64,000 nt of DNA, from positions 3,685,037-3,749,036 of the forward strand of contig LR746274.1 of the NCBI GenBank assembly GCA_902729315.2, in the 5' to 3' direction. The translations under genes and the position numbers were made by a program. The DNA comes from Spirodela intermedia. Lineage: Eukaryota > Streptophyta > Magnoliopsida > Alismatales > Araceae. Shown here one piece after another: positions 12,261-23,532 of this stretch (the first letter of the stretch is position 1; each line of letters starts with the position of its first letter). The notes under the pieces were generated by a model. It did no database searches. It was not told the DNA's origin and was given only the letters and a program-made list of their open reading frames with translations.

Positions 12261-13562
12261 ATGGCCCGGCAATCTCTCTCTGACGCCTTCGCCTCCCTCG
12301 CCTTCGGCCTCATGGAAGACCTCTTCTCCATCTACTCCATCGCCGTCTCCCACCCCATCTATCTCGCCTACGTCGTCTTCTTCTCCCCTTACCTCTTCGC
12401 CGTCGTCTGCTTCCTCTCGCCCCTCCTTTTCACCACCTCAATCCTTCTCCTCTCCCTCTCCACGGCCATCCCATGCTTCACCGGTCGTTCCTCGTCGCCG
12501 GTCTTCTGCGGAAAAACCATCCACTTTGTTCTACAGGCGCTGAACTGGAGGCCGGACACGGAGCTCCAGGCTTGCTGGGAAGGACCAGGGGCCATGGGAG
12601 ACGATGATGATGTACAGGAGAAGGAAGAAGAAGAAGAAAATAAGAGAATTGTCTTAGAAGCGCTGGAAGCCATCGGCAAGCTGTACAAGGCCATGACGTA
12701 CGAGGTGGAGGAAATCCCCGTCAGACTGGCCCTGGAGCTCAAGACTCAGACGATCGAGGCCAAAGACTCAGATGATCTCCCCCGTGTAGAATCGCCTTCT
12801 GATCTAAGAATAGTACCATGCGTTGAGGCCAAAGGCGCTCACTTTGCGCCGGAGAATTCGCCGGAGCACTCGTCGGGGCCTGCCATTAAGCTCCCGAGTA
12901 TCAAACCAGTGAAGGAGAGGCTGCCCGAGAACCAGAGCATCGTGGGGTATGATTTCAAGGTTGTTTCCTGTGTTGAGGGTGTAGAGCTTCCTCAAATGGG
13001 GCGGCGCTCCAAACCTGCCATGAAAACAGGAGACCGTGGTTCGCCGGAGTTCAGACCGGCGGGAGATTCTCGCGGCGCCGGCTCCGGCGAACTGCTGCAG
13101 AGGTCGGCATCATCATCAGGGCGGTGGAGAGGTGGCCGGCGTTGCGCGGCGCCGCCGCCACCCGAGAGCTTATCGATTGCCGCCTCCGTGGGGACGGACA
13201 ACGAGTGGAGGAGGACGCTTGCATGGAAGCTCCACGAGGAGCGTCTCGCCTCCGATGGTGGCGAGGAGGGCATGGACCTGCTCTGGGAGACCTACGAGCT
13301 CGGCTCCGGCAGCAGGCACTTAAGAACGAACCCAGTGGAAGAAGAAGAAGAGGAAGAAGAAAAAGCAGAAGAAGGAGAAGAAGACGATGGGGAAGGAGGG
13401 GACATGGTGGGCCGGTTGTGCTGCCTGCGAGCGCTGAGGCTCTCCACGGGGAAGATGAACCTCGGCATGGGGAGGTCCAACCTGCGGAGGATCTCCACCG
13501 CCGTGAAAGGCGTGGGGGCCCTTGGTCGCTCCCTCACGAGGAGCCGCAGTGTGAGAGACTGA
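12261..13562 (+). CDS. Unnamed plant membrane-anchored acidic protein
   Basis: A single open frame of 433 residues with no visible intron, GC-rich throughout. Residues 33-50 and 52-70 form two hydrophobic segments that could be a membrane hairpin. They are followed by an acidic, charged region around residues 115-135 (GDDDDVQEKEEEEE), a helical stretch (NKRIVLEALEAIGKLYKAM), a long Ser/Pro/Arg-rich middle, a second Glu-rich run near residue 360, and a basic C-terminus ending RSLTRSRSVRD. I do not recognise a named domain; the layout resembles uncharacterised plant transmembrane proteins. The ATG at 12261 is the first in frame. The mixed, non-repetitive composition over 1.3 kb and the hydrophobic N-terminus argue for a real gene. 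Its stop is only 159 bases from the stop of the convergent NIPA gene. Confidence 0.75.
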   Translation: MARQSLSDAFASLAFGLMEDLFSIYSIAVSHPIYLAYVVFFSPYLFAVVCFLSPLLFTTSILLLSLSTAIPCFTGRSSSPVFCGKTIHFVLQALNWRPDTELQACWEGPGAMGDDDDVQEKEEEEENKRIVLEALEAIGKLYKAMTYEVEEIPVRLALELKTQTIEAKDSDDLPRVESPSDLRIVPCVEAKGAHFAPENSPEHSSGPAIKLPSIKPVKERLPENQSIVGYDFKVVSCVEGVELPQMGRRSKPAMKTGDRGSPEFRPAGDSRGAGSGELLQRSASSSGRWRGGRRCAAPPPPESLSIAASVGTDNEWRRTLAWKLHEERLASDGGEEGMDLLWETYELGSGSRHLRTNPVEEEEEEEEKAEEGEEDDGEGGDMVGRLCCLRALRLSTGKMNLGMGRSNLRRISTAVKGVGALGRSLTRSRSVRD

Positions 13563-13632
13563 CCCACTAAACGAAGAAATCTACTACCCTGTATCAGTCT
13601 CCCCTAATTAATACTTGTCAACAAGATCATAC

Positions 13633-13657
13633 GCTCTCTCTCTCTCTCTCTCTCTCG
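13633..13657. repeat. (CT)n microsatellite between convergent gene ends
   Basis: A nearly pure CT tract lying in the 159-base gap between the stop of the gene at 12261-13562 and the stop of the NIPA gene. Confidence 0.9.
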
Positions 13658-13721
13658 CTCTCGCTCTAAAGAATACTTGCACTGAAAATGAGCTGAGAGC
13701 GTCTCTAGGAGTTGGGAGTGC

Positions 13722-16700
13722 CTAGGCATGGTTTGCAAGTGCCGGCTCTGATTCTGAGGGGGAATTGCTGCCCATATCCTTGGTCTTGTGGAGAAGAAAC
13801 GTCCCCGCGAGGATGGTGACGAAGCCACACAACTCGGTGGCGATCTGCGCGGCGTCCTGCGAAGACCAATCCTGGATAGAAGAGAGAGGGATGAGAACTC
13901 TGTTTAAGCTGAGATCATGGTTTATCAAGCTGGCATCCTTACATCTCATTAGATATCAAAATAGAATAAGTGGGGGAAAAAGTCAACGTTTCGAATGAAC
14001 AAAAAAAAAAAAAAACAGCGCATCCAGTCGCGCAGCAGGTTATCTCAGGGTTTCATGCATGAGTAGCATTTGCTAGCACTCACCAGTCCTCCTTTTTGGG
14101 GGGGAGAAGAGAGATGGATGAGAACTCTGCTTAAGCTGAGATCATGGTTTTATCAAGCTGACTTCATCACATCTCATGAGATAGCTAAATAGAACATATG
14201 GGGGAAAAGTCAACGTTTGGAATGAACAAAAAGGGGTCAAACTGTCGACAGCGCGTCCAGTAGTGTAGCAGGTTGTCTCAGAGGGTTATGCAGCACTAGC
14301 TAGCGTTTGCTAGTACAGACCAGTCCTGGGTTTTGGGGGGTGGAGTAGAGGGAAGAGATGTTGAGAACTCTGCTTAAGCTGAGATGGCAGTTTAGCAAGC
14401 TGACATCATCGCATCTCATGAGATATCTAACGGAGAACAAGTCAACGTTTGGAATGAAAAATAGCCATGCAAGCGCCGACAGCAGATCAAGCCATGCAGG
14501 GGGTTATCTCAGACGGCATTACCTTGAACATGATGACGCTAGCGAGGATCGTCAGAGAGGTGAACATCACGTAGTAGACGGGAGACACCACAGCAGTGTT
14601 GAACGTATCCAATGCCTGAAACGGAGGAGAGACCGTGATGAGAAGGAAATATATTATGGGAATTTTTTCAAATTGAGAAATTTTCTCCCGATTTCAAGTT
14701 GAGAATTTTTTTAAGACGATTAAGATGAAAAGTCAACCATGCTCCATAGTAATGATCCAAGCTGTCCATTTTGCGCAGGTCAATGGTACCATTTAGAGAG
14801 CAATAAACTAGCTAGGACTGCATCTGTATGTTCCTTTATTGACGCACAGACTCAATGTATGCTCCTTTTTATTACTCGTCCAGGAAACCGTTGACTGAAT
14901 ACATTCAATATACGACGATGTGCAAAAGATGATGACTGTTACTGTTTCAATAACAGTCAGGGTCTGCTGCAACTAGGCCACACAGGAGGTTCTAAAAGTC
15001 AAATCGATGGGATAATGTACCTTAATGTCCAGAACTCATAATTTCCCGCAGATTCAACATCTGAAATTCTCTAACTATGTTTTTTTTTTTTTTTTTTTTT
15101 TTTGTTTTGACATTTTCAATTTATGACTTAGCTCCTTTTCAACACAAGGGAAATCCAAAAAAAATCATTCATTAAATTACTTACAGATCAAAAATCTACC
15201 CTGATGCTCACGAATACCACTTCTTGTTCAAAGTAATATACTAAAGCTACTTGCATATATAAATAAATTCAATCCTTGAGCAAAACTAGCCCTGTTCACC
15301 ACAATTTTTGAGCGTGAGATCAGAAATGCCCTATCATGTTGTACGCAATTGATGAATTTTTTTATAGAAAGGATAGAATTTTCTAGATTCTTTCATAAAC
15401 CCTGTTTCCAATCTGCACACTCTGTGATGTACACAAAGCTGCTGATTAACACATGGACCTTTCTCACCAAACTATGCCACAATAAGCAAAAAATATACCG
15501 CGGCGTTTCTATTGATTAGTGGATATCCATCTGTGACCCTGGTGTCGCACCTTCTTTGCAAAGTTTTATCAAAGAGTAGGAGGTAAAAGAAAAGTTCGAT
15601 GAGAATAGAAAAAAATGATATGACGCAGAGTGCAACTGGACAGAAAAAAAATAAAAATGATAGAAATTCACAATTTCAACGAGTCAGTCTCTATCATCAT
15701 TTGATTTTTATGCAGGGGTTGAAACTCACAAACCGTAGCATTATTACCAGAAATTCCACCACCATTAGTCTGTGTGATGTTTCTCCAAACTAAGAACCCC
15801 TATTTTCTCGTTCTCATGACATTAATAACTGTCTAAATCCAAATATAAGCAACAAAGCAACTTCATTCATTTTTTATTTTTTTTTAGATTTTATTTTATT
15901 TTAAGTATTTGCATCGGCCACTCCTTGTTATCCTTTAAAAGGCAAAAGGCTCTCTGCCTATAATATACTTTCAAGGGAATATAGATAGCTTGTTTCCCTC
16001 AGGGAAACAGTAATCCCCGGCAGATCGGAAGATTTGAGGGGCGCTCCATCCTAATGCAGGCAGCAGATACAGGGGGAAACATTTTATCCCAAGGATGAAA
16101 ATACTACTATTTTTAGTGTAGACTTGATGGGGAAGCTATGAGATTGCGGAGCTTCTGTACGAATTGGTTTCCTTGGACTTCAAAAATACCTAACATGATA
16201 AAATATTTTTTTTTCTCATTTTTTTTCTTTTTTTCAACAGAGAGAAGGGCATTCTCATGTTACCTTGTTCAAGTAGTGTATCTGAAGCACACAACATATC
16301 ACCACTACAGCAACGAAAAACCAAGTTTGAGCATACACAAACTGATTCATTCCTGAAAAAGTCAACTTAAGAGCAATAGCTAGCGCCTTCACACCCATGA
16401 CCTGCAATCAGAAACAGGATAGCTCAGGAAATGAGAAACATAAAATTAGAAAAAATAAAATAAAATTCACGAGCTGAAAGTTCCTATCCCAACCGTAATG
16501 GAGCCAACGATGGAGCATAATCCAATGTAAACTATCAAATGCGTCTGCCCATACCGAGGAACAAGCCTAACAATGAGAAAGGTGACTACGAAGAGAGCCA
16601 CAGCAGCATAAGCAACAAAACCTGTAAAATACAGAGTCGTCATTCGACAGGGCAGGACCAGGGTGGGTCGTACACAGACTGTTTCTTCAGTATATATCTT

Positions 16701-19700
16701 AATCTACCATGCCAAGTTACCTAAATAAATCCTTCAAAAAAGTAAACTTGGAGAATAAAACAGCCCCATAAGGGTCATAGATGCATAGATTTTTTTTTTT
16801 CCCATGCAAAGTACAAGATCAGGCGTTCAGAGAAATTTCAATGGAAGGAAAGACCCCGCTTGGATCTTGCCAGGACACAAGAACTACTCCTTGAGTTGCG
16901 TGTGGGAAGTGGTGGTACATCATAAAATGGAGGAGAAATCCACGTTATAAATTCAGCAATGAACACTAGAAATTTTATTTAAGAATCAAAGCGACATTCC
17001 CTGGAAATATTACCGGGCTCAGTGGCAAGGCTCCACACTTCGTGAACGGATTCTATATCTTTCTCGATTGGTGCATGTAAAACAATAACAGTGGAGCCCA
17101 CCACACAAAGAATGCAACCCACCACTCCAAATATGTGCAATTTTTCATCCAAAAATATATGAGCCAACACTGCACTGCAGGAAAAGGAAACCAGATGATA
17201 GAGAGATAACGTTGACTTAAACCATAGATCAAAGGGTCATCTAGTTTGATGTGTGGCGAACCTGAAAATAATGCTCAAGGCTCCCAGTGGAGTTACTAAT
17301 ATCGCAGGAGCAAAGCCATAGGCAAAAAAGTTTGCAATCTCCCCTATAATCACTGCAAAAATCATTTGAAGGACACATTTCATAAGTTTCTTCTGATCTC
17401 GAGATGGAAAAAAATGGCTTTATAAAAAGAAATACAGAGAATAGGATCAAATATAAAAGTTCTTCTGGTTTTCGCAGTACAAAGACAACAGAAGACAATA
17501 CATAAAATGAACTGAGTTTTTAGTGAAACTGTGAGCTAACTGTAAATTTGTCCAACTGTCAAGTAGAGAGAGGCAGAAGCACAAGAAAAGAAACAAACGT
17601 TGCATAGCTTATATCTGGTTCAAACACCAAAAGCTACATACAATGGTGTATGCTATGGAACAATAGGCAGAAATGAATGAAACATAGTAAAATGATGGCC
17701 CTGTGGACTGCATGAAGGATTCACTGCTACAACACGATGATGTATGCTATGAAAATCAGGCAATATTTTCACAAGTGGTCATGCGCCAGAACAAAGGGGG
17801 CTTAGATATATGAATAGATACATCATAAATTATGCAGACACAAGTAGAAATACCTACATATGAGGCTCTCCCTAAAACCTGATTCTTGAATTAAAAAAAT
17901 AATCTATCACGTATAGGCCAGTAAATAGTAAACGAAGACTAGGAAGGTGATATTCAGAAATTGAGAATAAATGAACCCCTCAAATACGTGTAGATAAGAT
18001 TATGTATGTACACTGTGGAAACGATAAGACAAGCATACAGCATCCAAGAAAATTACGTTCTTATCTCTAGGTGCAGGAAGAGGGAAGCGTATATTCCTAG
18101 AATTTTCATAACGGCAGAAAAATTCACATTTTTTTACAGCTGCATCTAGGGAAAGTTTCTCTATAAATGTACATGACTATGTTATGATACGAGTTGCAAT
18201 CTTATGTGAATCCCTGAATTAATAGAATGTGACCCAGAAATCTATGGAAAATCTTATCACCAATATCTGGTGATTTATTAAAAAGACTAGAGGATAAACT
18301 AGGAGAGGAATCTCAATAGCGTCACCAATGTGATTCACGGTCACATTGATGGGTTATCAATCTCATTCATAAGGGCTGAGTTTTCTAATAAGTGATAGAT
18401 CTACGAAGGAAATTTAAAATGGGCGCTCCTATAGTTTTCTTCATAACCACTTAAACTCAAGGGTAAGCTTTCTTCCATCAAAATTCGTCAAATCTTGTGT
18501 CATATTTTATTAGCATAGATATCACCACCAAGAATTTACATTGAACTCATTATTTTCTCTTTAAGTATGGAATACAACACCTCATGTGCCTTATCGGTTG
18601 CCGGATGCGGAATGCAACAGTTCAGAGTTTGGTTAATGATCAACTACATCATACACGCCAGGTTTCAAAACATATATTGAGTCAAGTCCATCATCGTCAC
18701 GTATGCAGAACTAACTGTGGGATTGGGAACCGTATAAAACATATTTAGAAGCATGAAGCCCTCTGAGTGTCAGTTAAGATCATTATCAAGGTCTCCAATT
18801 TGAAACCACATTGTGCAGATCATTATGATTCTTTGGTCCAAACTCCCACAATAAAAATAAATAAATTATTAAATTATCATACATTTATTACAAATAGGCG
18901 AAAAGAAAAATGGTTAATAACCATCGTTTGAGTTCTAACATTGAAGTTTGGTCTTCTGTTCGTTTTGAGGACAGGTCGACTTGAGATTAGCTTGATGAGC
19001 GTTAGTGCATGCCTATTAATGTAAGCCCCCTGCTGGGTTGAAAATGTGATCTCAAAAAATCAAATCAAATAGAATTAGGCCGGAGCTTCATCTGAAGACG
19101 GGTTAATCTCGGTTTCTACTTTGAAGTACGCAATAAATTCATGTCTAAAGCTGTCCACCCTGGCAAGTGAGTGCCTGTTCTATATTATAATTCATCTCAT
19201 TGATCATATCTGTTTTTCAAGTAAGTTAGGAGATTAAATGGTTTCCGTTTCTGTAGTGTATTTCTATTTCCCTTTCAGAATAATTCAACTGAGATACATT
19301 CTACAGTTGAAGATTGTATTCGCAACAAAGCGGAATATTTTCAAGTACAACATATAGAACAAGATGATAGGAAACAATGTAATTCAGCAAGTGGGAAAAG
19401 AATATTTCTTAAAAATATTTGACACGTTCATAAGAAAAAAATATTATTTTATTACTATATTGTGACAAAAATAAACTGTCAAGAGATACAATGGTTTAAA
19501 ATCTCAGTTTACGAGTTCCTTTTTTTAAAAATCAATGAAATCGTATTATTAAAGATTTCAAACAATCTGTCTTCAGACTATAAGACGTGTAAAAAAAGGA
19601 AGATGCCAATAAACTAGGGCATTGGGAAGCTAAACCTGGTTATAATTATAACTTCGTTGATCGTTTTAACTTTTAAAAAATTATCACTCATAGTATATAC

Positions 19701-21399
19701 CGATGTATGATGATCTAAATTTCCTCATCTAGGTTACCTTTATTTTTGAAAAACATGATGGATAAGATTACAAGTTTGACGAAAAATAAAAACTGCAGTG
19801 CATTCTCATATGAAGTCCAACCATTCCCATCAGTACCTCAAGGGAGGAAAATACTTGAAGAAAGAACGTGAAAAATTTCATGCAATGGAGATGACAGTAG
19901 CGAATCAGGTGACCAGAAGTGTAATTTTCATTCCATTTTATTTTATGATTCCAATTAAAAAAAAAATTTAATTTTTTTAAAAAAATCCCCTTCAAAGTAT
20001 TGATAAAAAAGTGATCTTGAAAATGGAAAAATAAATTATAAATACATATTGCCTCAAAAATGGCACAGCAACTCTAGCACAAGCAAGGTTTTGAAAGAAG
20101 AAGTGATGAGAAAAATCCCTTAAAGTTCACACAGAAGCAAAGCCCAAGCTCTCCTCAATGTCTCAGCACATCATCCTCAGTGGTTGCAGTGGCCAAAGAC
20201 GTGTTAAACGCTAAGTCTCAAAAAGGTAATTTACTGTTTTAATAAACGGACCCGTGAAGTCATTGTACCGGTAATTGGCTCATGTAACTAAGTATTCATT
20301 CAGAGATCTTGAAAATTCTAAAATGCCCTGAACTTTGACAATAAAGGAGAAAGACCATTAAGAGGCTCATACGATAAGAACACCCTTGATTTTCTAGCTT
20401 ATTATCACAGATCTAAGGGCTTTTCTAAAGTAACAAGTGAAGGGTAGGAGGAGTACTGCAAAGTTCCTAAAACAGTACTGCTACCTGCATTCCTAGATGT
20501 GTTCTTCCATTTAGCCAGCCCGTTAAAAAGCCAGAAAAATCAACGTTACAAAAGCATGGACCCAGAAAGCAGAAACAGCCTGGAATTTTCTAGGAACCGA
20601 TATTTCTTTACCAGAATATCTTTTCCGAAAGGCAAATCGGTTTGAAACCTGGTCAGAAACCAGGTCGTAGCATCTGCTTATAATAAACCTGTTTATGCTC
20701 GTATATCCGAATCAATTTTGATCCATGACATAAATTCCAGTTTCTTTTTTTTTTTTTTTAGTTTTTACTAATGCACACGACTGTAGACCGATGAGCAACT
20801 AGTTTGCATGCCTTGACTCGATTAACCTCCAGGCTGCAAACCTGTGACCGAGAAAAGTACTAAAATCAAACAAAAGAACATGATATCAGAACTAGCCCTG
20901 TGGAATTTATTCCCCCGAGGACCTAAAATTATGTCAAGAACGTGCTTATCCAAATCCCAAGTGATCAGATTCTGGATGCCCACAGATTAGTTAATTTACC
21001 TCTAATCATTTTCAAGCGTACAACTAAGCAGACACTGCACTGAGAAATGTAGGAGATACTTACTGGTGATCATTCCAAGCCACCACAAAGGTTCATGTAA
21101 GTAAGAGTGTCCCCCAGCAGCTGAAATAGAACGGTGGCATCAGGCTGAAGCGTCGAAAGGTGCCATGCTGCCGTAAGTGGTTACATTCCGTGCATAGATC
21201 AACATAGTAAATGCCGATCACGTAGAGAAATAGATCAAATAAAGAGAAACATTCAGGGAAATGAGAAAGAACCTGCACTAACACCACAAGCTCCCGCCTT
21301 TTTGAGCCCCTTCTTCTTGATGATGAAGCTCGATCCAATGAAAGCACTCGACAGCACCGCCAGGCCGAGGCCCCGAACGTTGTTCTCCCCAGACACCAT
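13722..21399 (-). CDS. NIPA-type magnesium transporter
   Basis: Eight exons on the minus strand, in transcription order: 21399-21273, 21120-21064, 17352-17262, 17174-17014, 16621-16494, 16401-16264, 14615-14523 and 13871-13722 (TAG). They join in frame to 314 residues, close to the usual 320-340. Recognisable segments in order are GLGLAVLSSAFIGSSFIIKK (TM1), EPLWWLGM, FAPAILVTPLGALSIIFSAV, EKLHIFGVVGCILCVVGSTV, RYGQTHLIVYIGLCSIVGS, FNTAVVSPVYYVMFTSLTIL and ELCGFVTILAGTFLLHKTKD, all hallmarks of plant NIPA proteins (DUF803/NIPA, drug/metabolite-transporter fold, about nine TM helices). The family is described as magnesium transporters of endomembranes; substrate is known only by family. The start gives the standard short cytosolic N-terminus. 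Intron 2 is very long (17353-21063) and intron 7 is a tandem triplication. The gene is divergent from the ARM gene, with GA-rich tracts upstream. Confidence 0.93.
13872..14522. repeat. Three tandem units of about 220-240 bp filling NIPA intron 7
   Basis: Each unit has the motif gagaactctg-ttaagctgagat, then catctcatgagata, then agtcaacgtttggaatgaa, then ggttatctcag. Equivalent points lie at 13891, 14118 and 14361. Each unit also carries a copy of the exon 8 acceptor junction (real one 13871/13872; relics at 14088/14089 and 14325/14326). Together they fill the intron almost exactly. Confidence 0.85.
15080..15103. repeat. Poly(T) run in NIPA intron 6
   Basis: About 24 consecutive T on the plus strand (poly(A) in the transcript sense of the minus-strand gene). 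Flanking sequence shows no retroposed gene. Confidence 0.8.
17353..21063 (-). other. Intron 2 of the NIPA gene (3.7 kb)
   Basis: AT-rich sequence without coding character on either strand. It begins GTAAGT on the minus strand and ends in a pyrimidine-rich TTTTGCAG acceptor. Its size is out of line with the other introns, suggesting old transposon insertions, but I could not identify element ends. Confidence 0.6.
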
Positions 21400-21604
21400 C
21401 TCATTAGCATCAACTCGGTAAAAAAACTAGAAGAAGACGGGAATTTCGGATTCCACCGCGACGGGAAATGTGTAGATAAAATCTATGCGCCAGGGAAAAC
21501 TCAGGCTCATCTCCGATCAGACACCTGAAAAACTTGTCATATAGAAGAGCCCTGTGGCAAGACTACTCTTGCACATGGTAGCTGCACAGCGGAGGAGGAT
21601 GAAG

Positions 21605-21605
<1 letters not shown>

Positions 21606-21649
<44 letters not shown>

Positions 21650-21681
21650 AAAGAGAGAGAGAGTGAGAGATAGAAAGAGAG

Positions 21682-21720
<39 letters not shown>

Positions 21721-21815
21721 GGGGAGAGAGAGAGAGAGAGAGGAGAGAGAGAGGAGAGAGGAGAGAGTGAGAGACAGAGAGACGAGAGAGGAGAGAGGAG
21801 AGAGAGAGAGAGAGG
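21606..21815. repeat. (GA)n microsatellite, about 210 bp, upstream of NIPA
   Basis: Nearly pure GA on the plus strand ((CT)n in the NIPA transcript sense), interrupted by short GAAA and GGAGAG variants. It lies 207-416 bases upstream of the NIPA start, in the leader or proximal promoter. GA repeats are known binding sites of plant BPC/GAGA-binding proteins. Confidence 0.9.
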
Positions 21816-22232
21816 CGCAGAGGAACGGTGTTGCCGTTGCCCGGGAGAATCTCTGACGTTGGGCAAACTGAACACCAGGATTTAAAGGGTCTCCCGGATC
21901 CCGCGCTCGCCCTTCGACCACACACAGATGCTGACGTATCATCTCCCCCTGAGGACACTCTCTCTCTACCGTCTGATTCGTGTCTCCACTTTCCAAAATC
22001 AACGGGTCCCTTCATCTCTCCGAGAACCGGTCCAACGGGCATTAATTGATTAATTTCCCGTTCTGGTACTAACCACAAAAATGGGCCCATAAATTTCGCA
22101 TGCAAAAAAAAGAAAAAAATACCTCTTGATATATTTCTGGGTGAAAAAATAATCTGATAATGCTTATTTTTGAGGCCTGTAATTATCCTAAAGGACTTTA
22201 TTCTACCTCCATCCGTTGCATAACACACACAT

Positions 22233-22348
22233 AGGAGGATGAGGTGAAAGAGAAAGAAAGAGATAGAGATAGAGTGGGATAACGAGGGATAGGGAGGGAG
22301 AGAGAGGGAGGGAGAGGCGGAGATAGAGAGAGAGAGAGAGAGAGAGAA
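22233..22348. repeat. Impure GA/GATA-rich tract
   Basis: A purine-rich tract ending in pure GA (about 22326-22348), within the 2.1-kb divergent region between NIPA and the ARM gene. Confidence 0.8.
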
Positions 22349-22651
22349 ATTATCCTGGGAAGCTCTGTAGCCGAACCATGAATCGAGGGCTGTTTTGACT
22401 TGCTTACTCATCCACGCTGGTCAAAGCTCCAGGCGATGCCCTTGTCACTTGAATGGAAGCTCGAACCAGTTTCAAAGATATATCGAAAGTCAAAGATCGT
22501 CTACTTGGAATGAGCCTGCGAATATCGCAATGGACGAGAAATATGCGTGTTCCGGTGAATATCCGAACCTTCGTCACTTATCGGACTCGGTGTTTTGACG
22601 TTCACGTCAAAGAGGAAACGTGTCAGTAGCCCAACTCAGAAATAAGATAGT

Positions 22652-22688
22652 TGGATAGATAGAGATAGATAGATACATAGATACATAG

Positions 22689-22720
<32 letters not shown>

Positions 22721-22742
22721 GGAGAGAGAGAAAGAGAGAGGA

Positions 22743-22776
<34 letters not shown>

Positions 22777-22800
22777 GAAGAGAGAGAGAGAGAGAGAGAA
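22652..22800. repeat. Compound (GATA)n-(GA)n microsatellite
   Basis: Starts with GATA-like units (atagatagatacatagatac) and passes into nearly pure GA. It is the third large purine tract in the NIPA/ARM intergenic region; a short (CT)n follows at 23017-23045. Confidence 0.85.
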
Positions 22801-23532
22801 GCAATTCCACCTTGGCCCGCCAGTAAGCAGCTTCATATACCTTGAAAGCGAGGCGAAGAGCTGTTCGCTGTATTTCTGCGTACACGCCATCAGTCGGTGG
22901 TGTATATGGCAGGGGGTCGGCAAACTTGCTGAAAGACAAGAATTTAGCGTTGCATCAGAGCGTGCCGGTGAAGACAAGAGATCTCTTTTAATGGCTATCT
23001 CCTCGGTCAATTCAATCTCTCTCTCTCTGTCTCTCTCTGTCTCTGCGGTATGGAAGAACGATGAGTTAGACCAACTGATGCAACATCGTAGTTATCTTTA
23101 GGCCAACTGATGATCTGCCTTGGTAGCAGAGATCGACTCGGCGTCCTCCGCGAGGATGGGTAATATCGAGACGGTAGATAACTTTCACGAATATTTAGTT
23201 GATGTGACTATGACTGAACATATTTAGTTGATGTTTGATCTTGGTCAAACGTGTGATTGACCCACAGAATTTGCGGTCACTGTGACTCACTACCTCCATG
23301 AAACATCATTTCCGTACCTCAGTACCGAGCTCTTGAAACCAAGTTTGAAGCAAAGTTGACCACAAGTTTACGTCAGCTCTTTCAGGTTTCTTCCTCACAC
23401 TCATCAGTTTCCGGTTTGCAGACGCCAGTCTTCTTTCCAGGAGCCTGCTACGCAATCCATTATCCTCCTCGTCGGACATATATCAGCGGTGCATTTCCCC
23501 GTCGCCACCACCTGAACGTCTGCCGCGGACTG

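Noticed and set aside
21517-22411. Long Ser/Leu-rich minus-strand open frames
   Set aside because: They are translations of the (GA)n microsatellite; composition is only Ser-Leu-Phe-Pro repeats and no domain is present.
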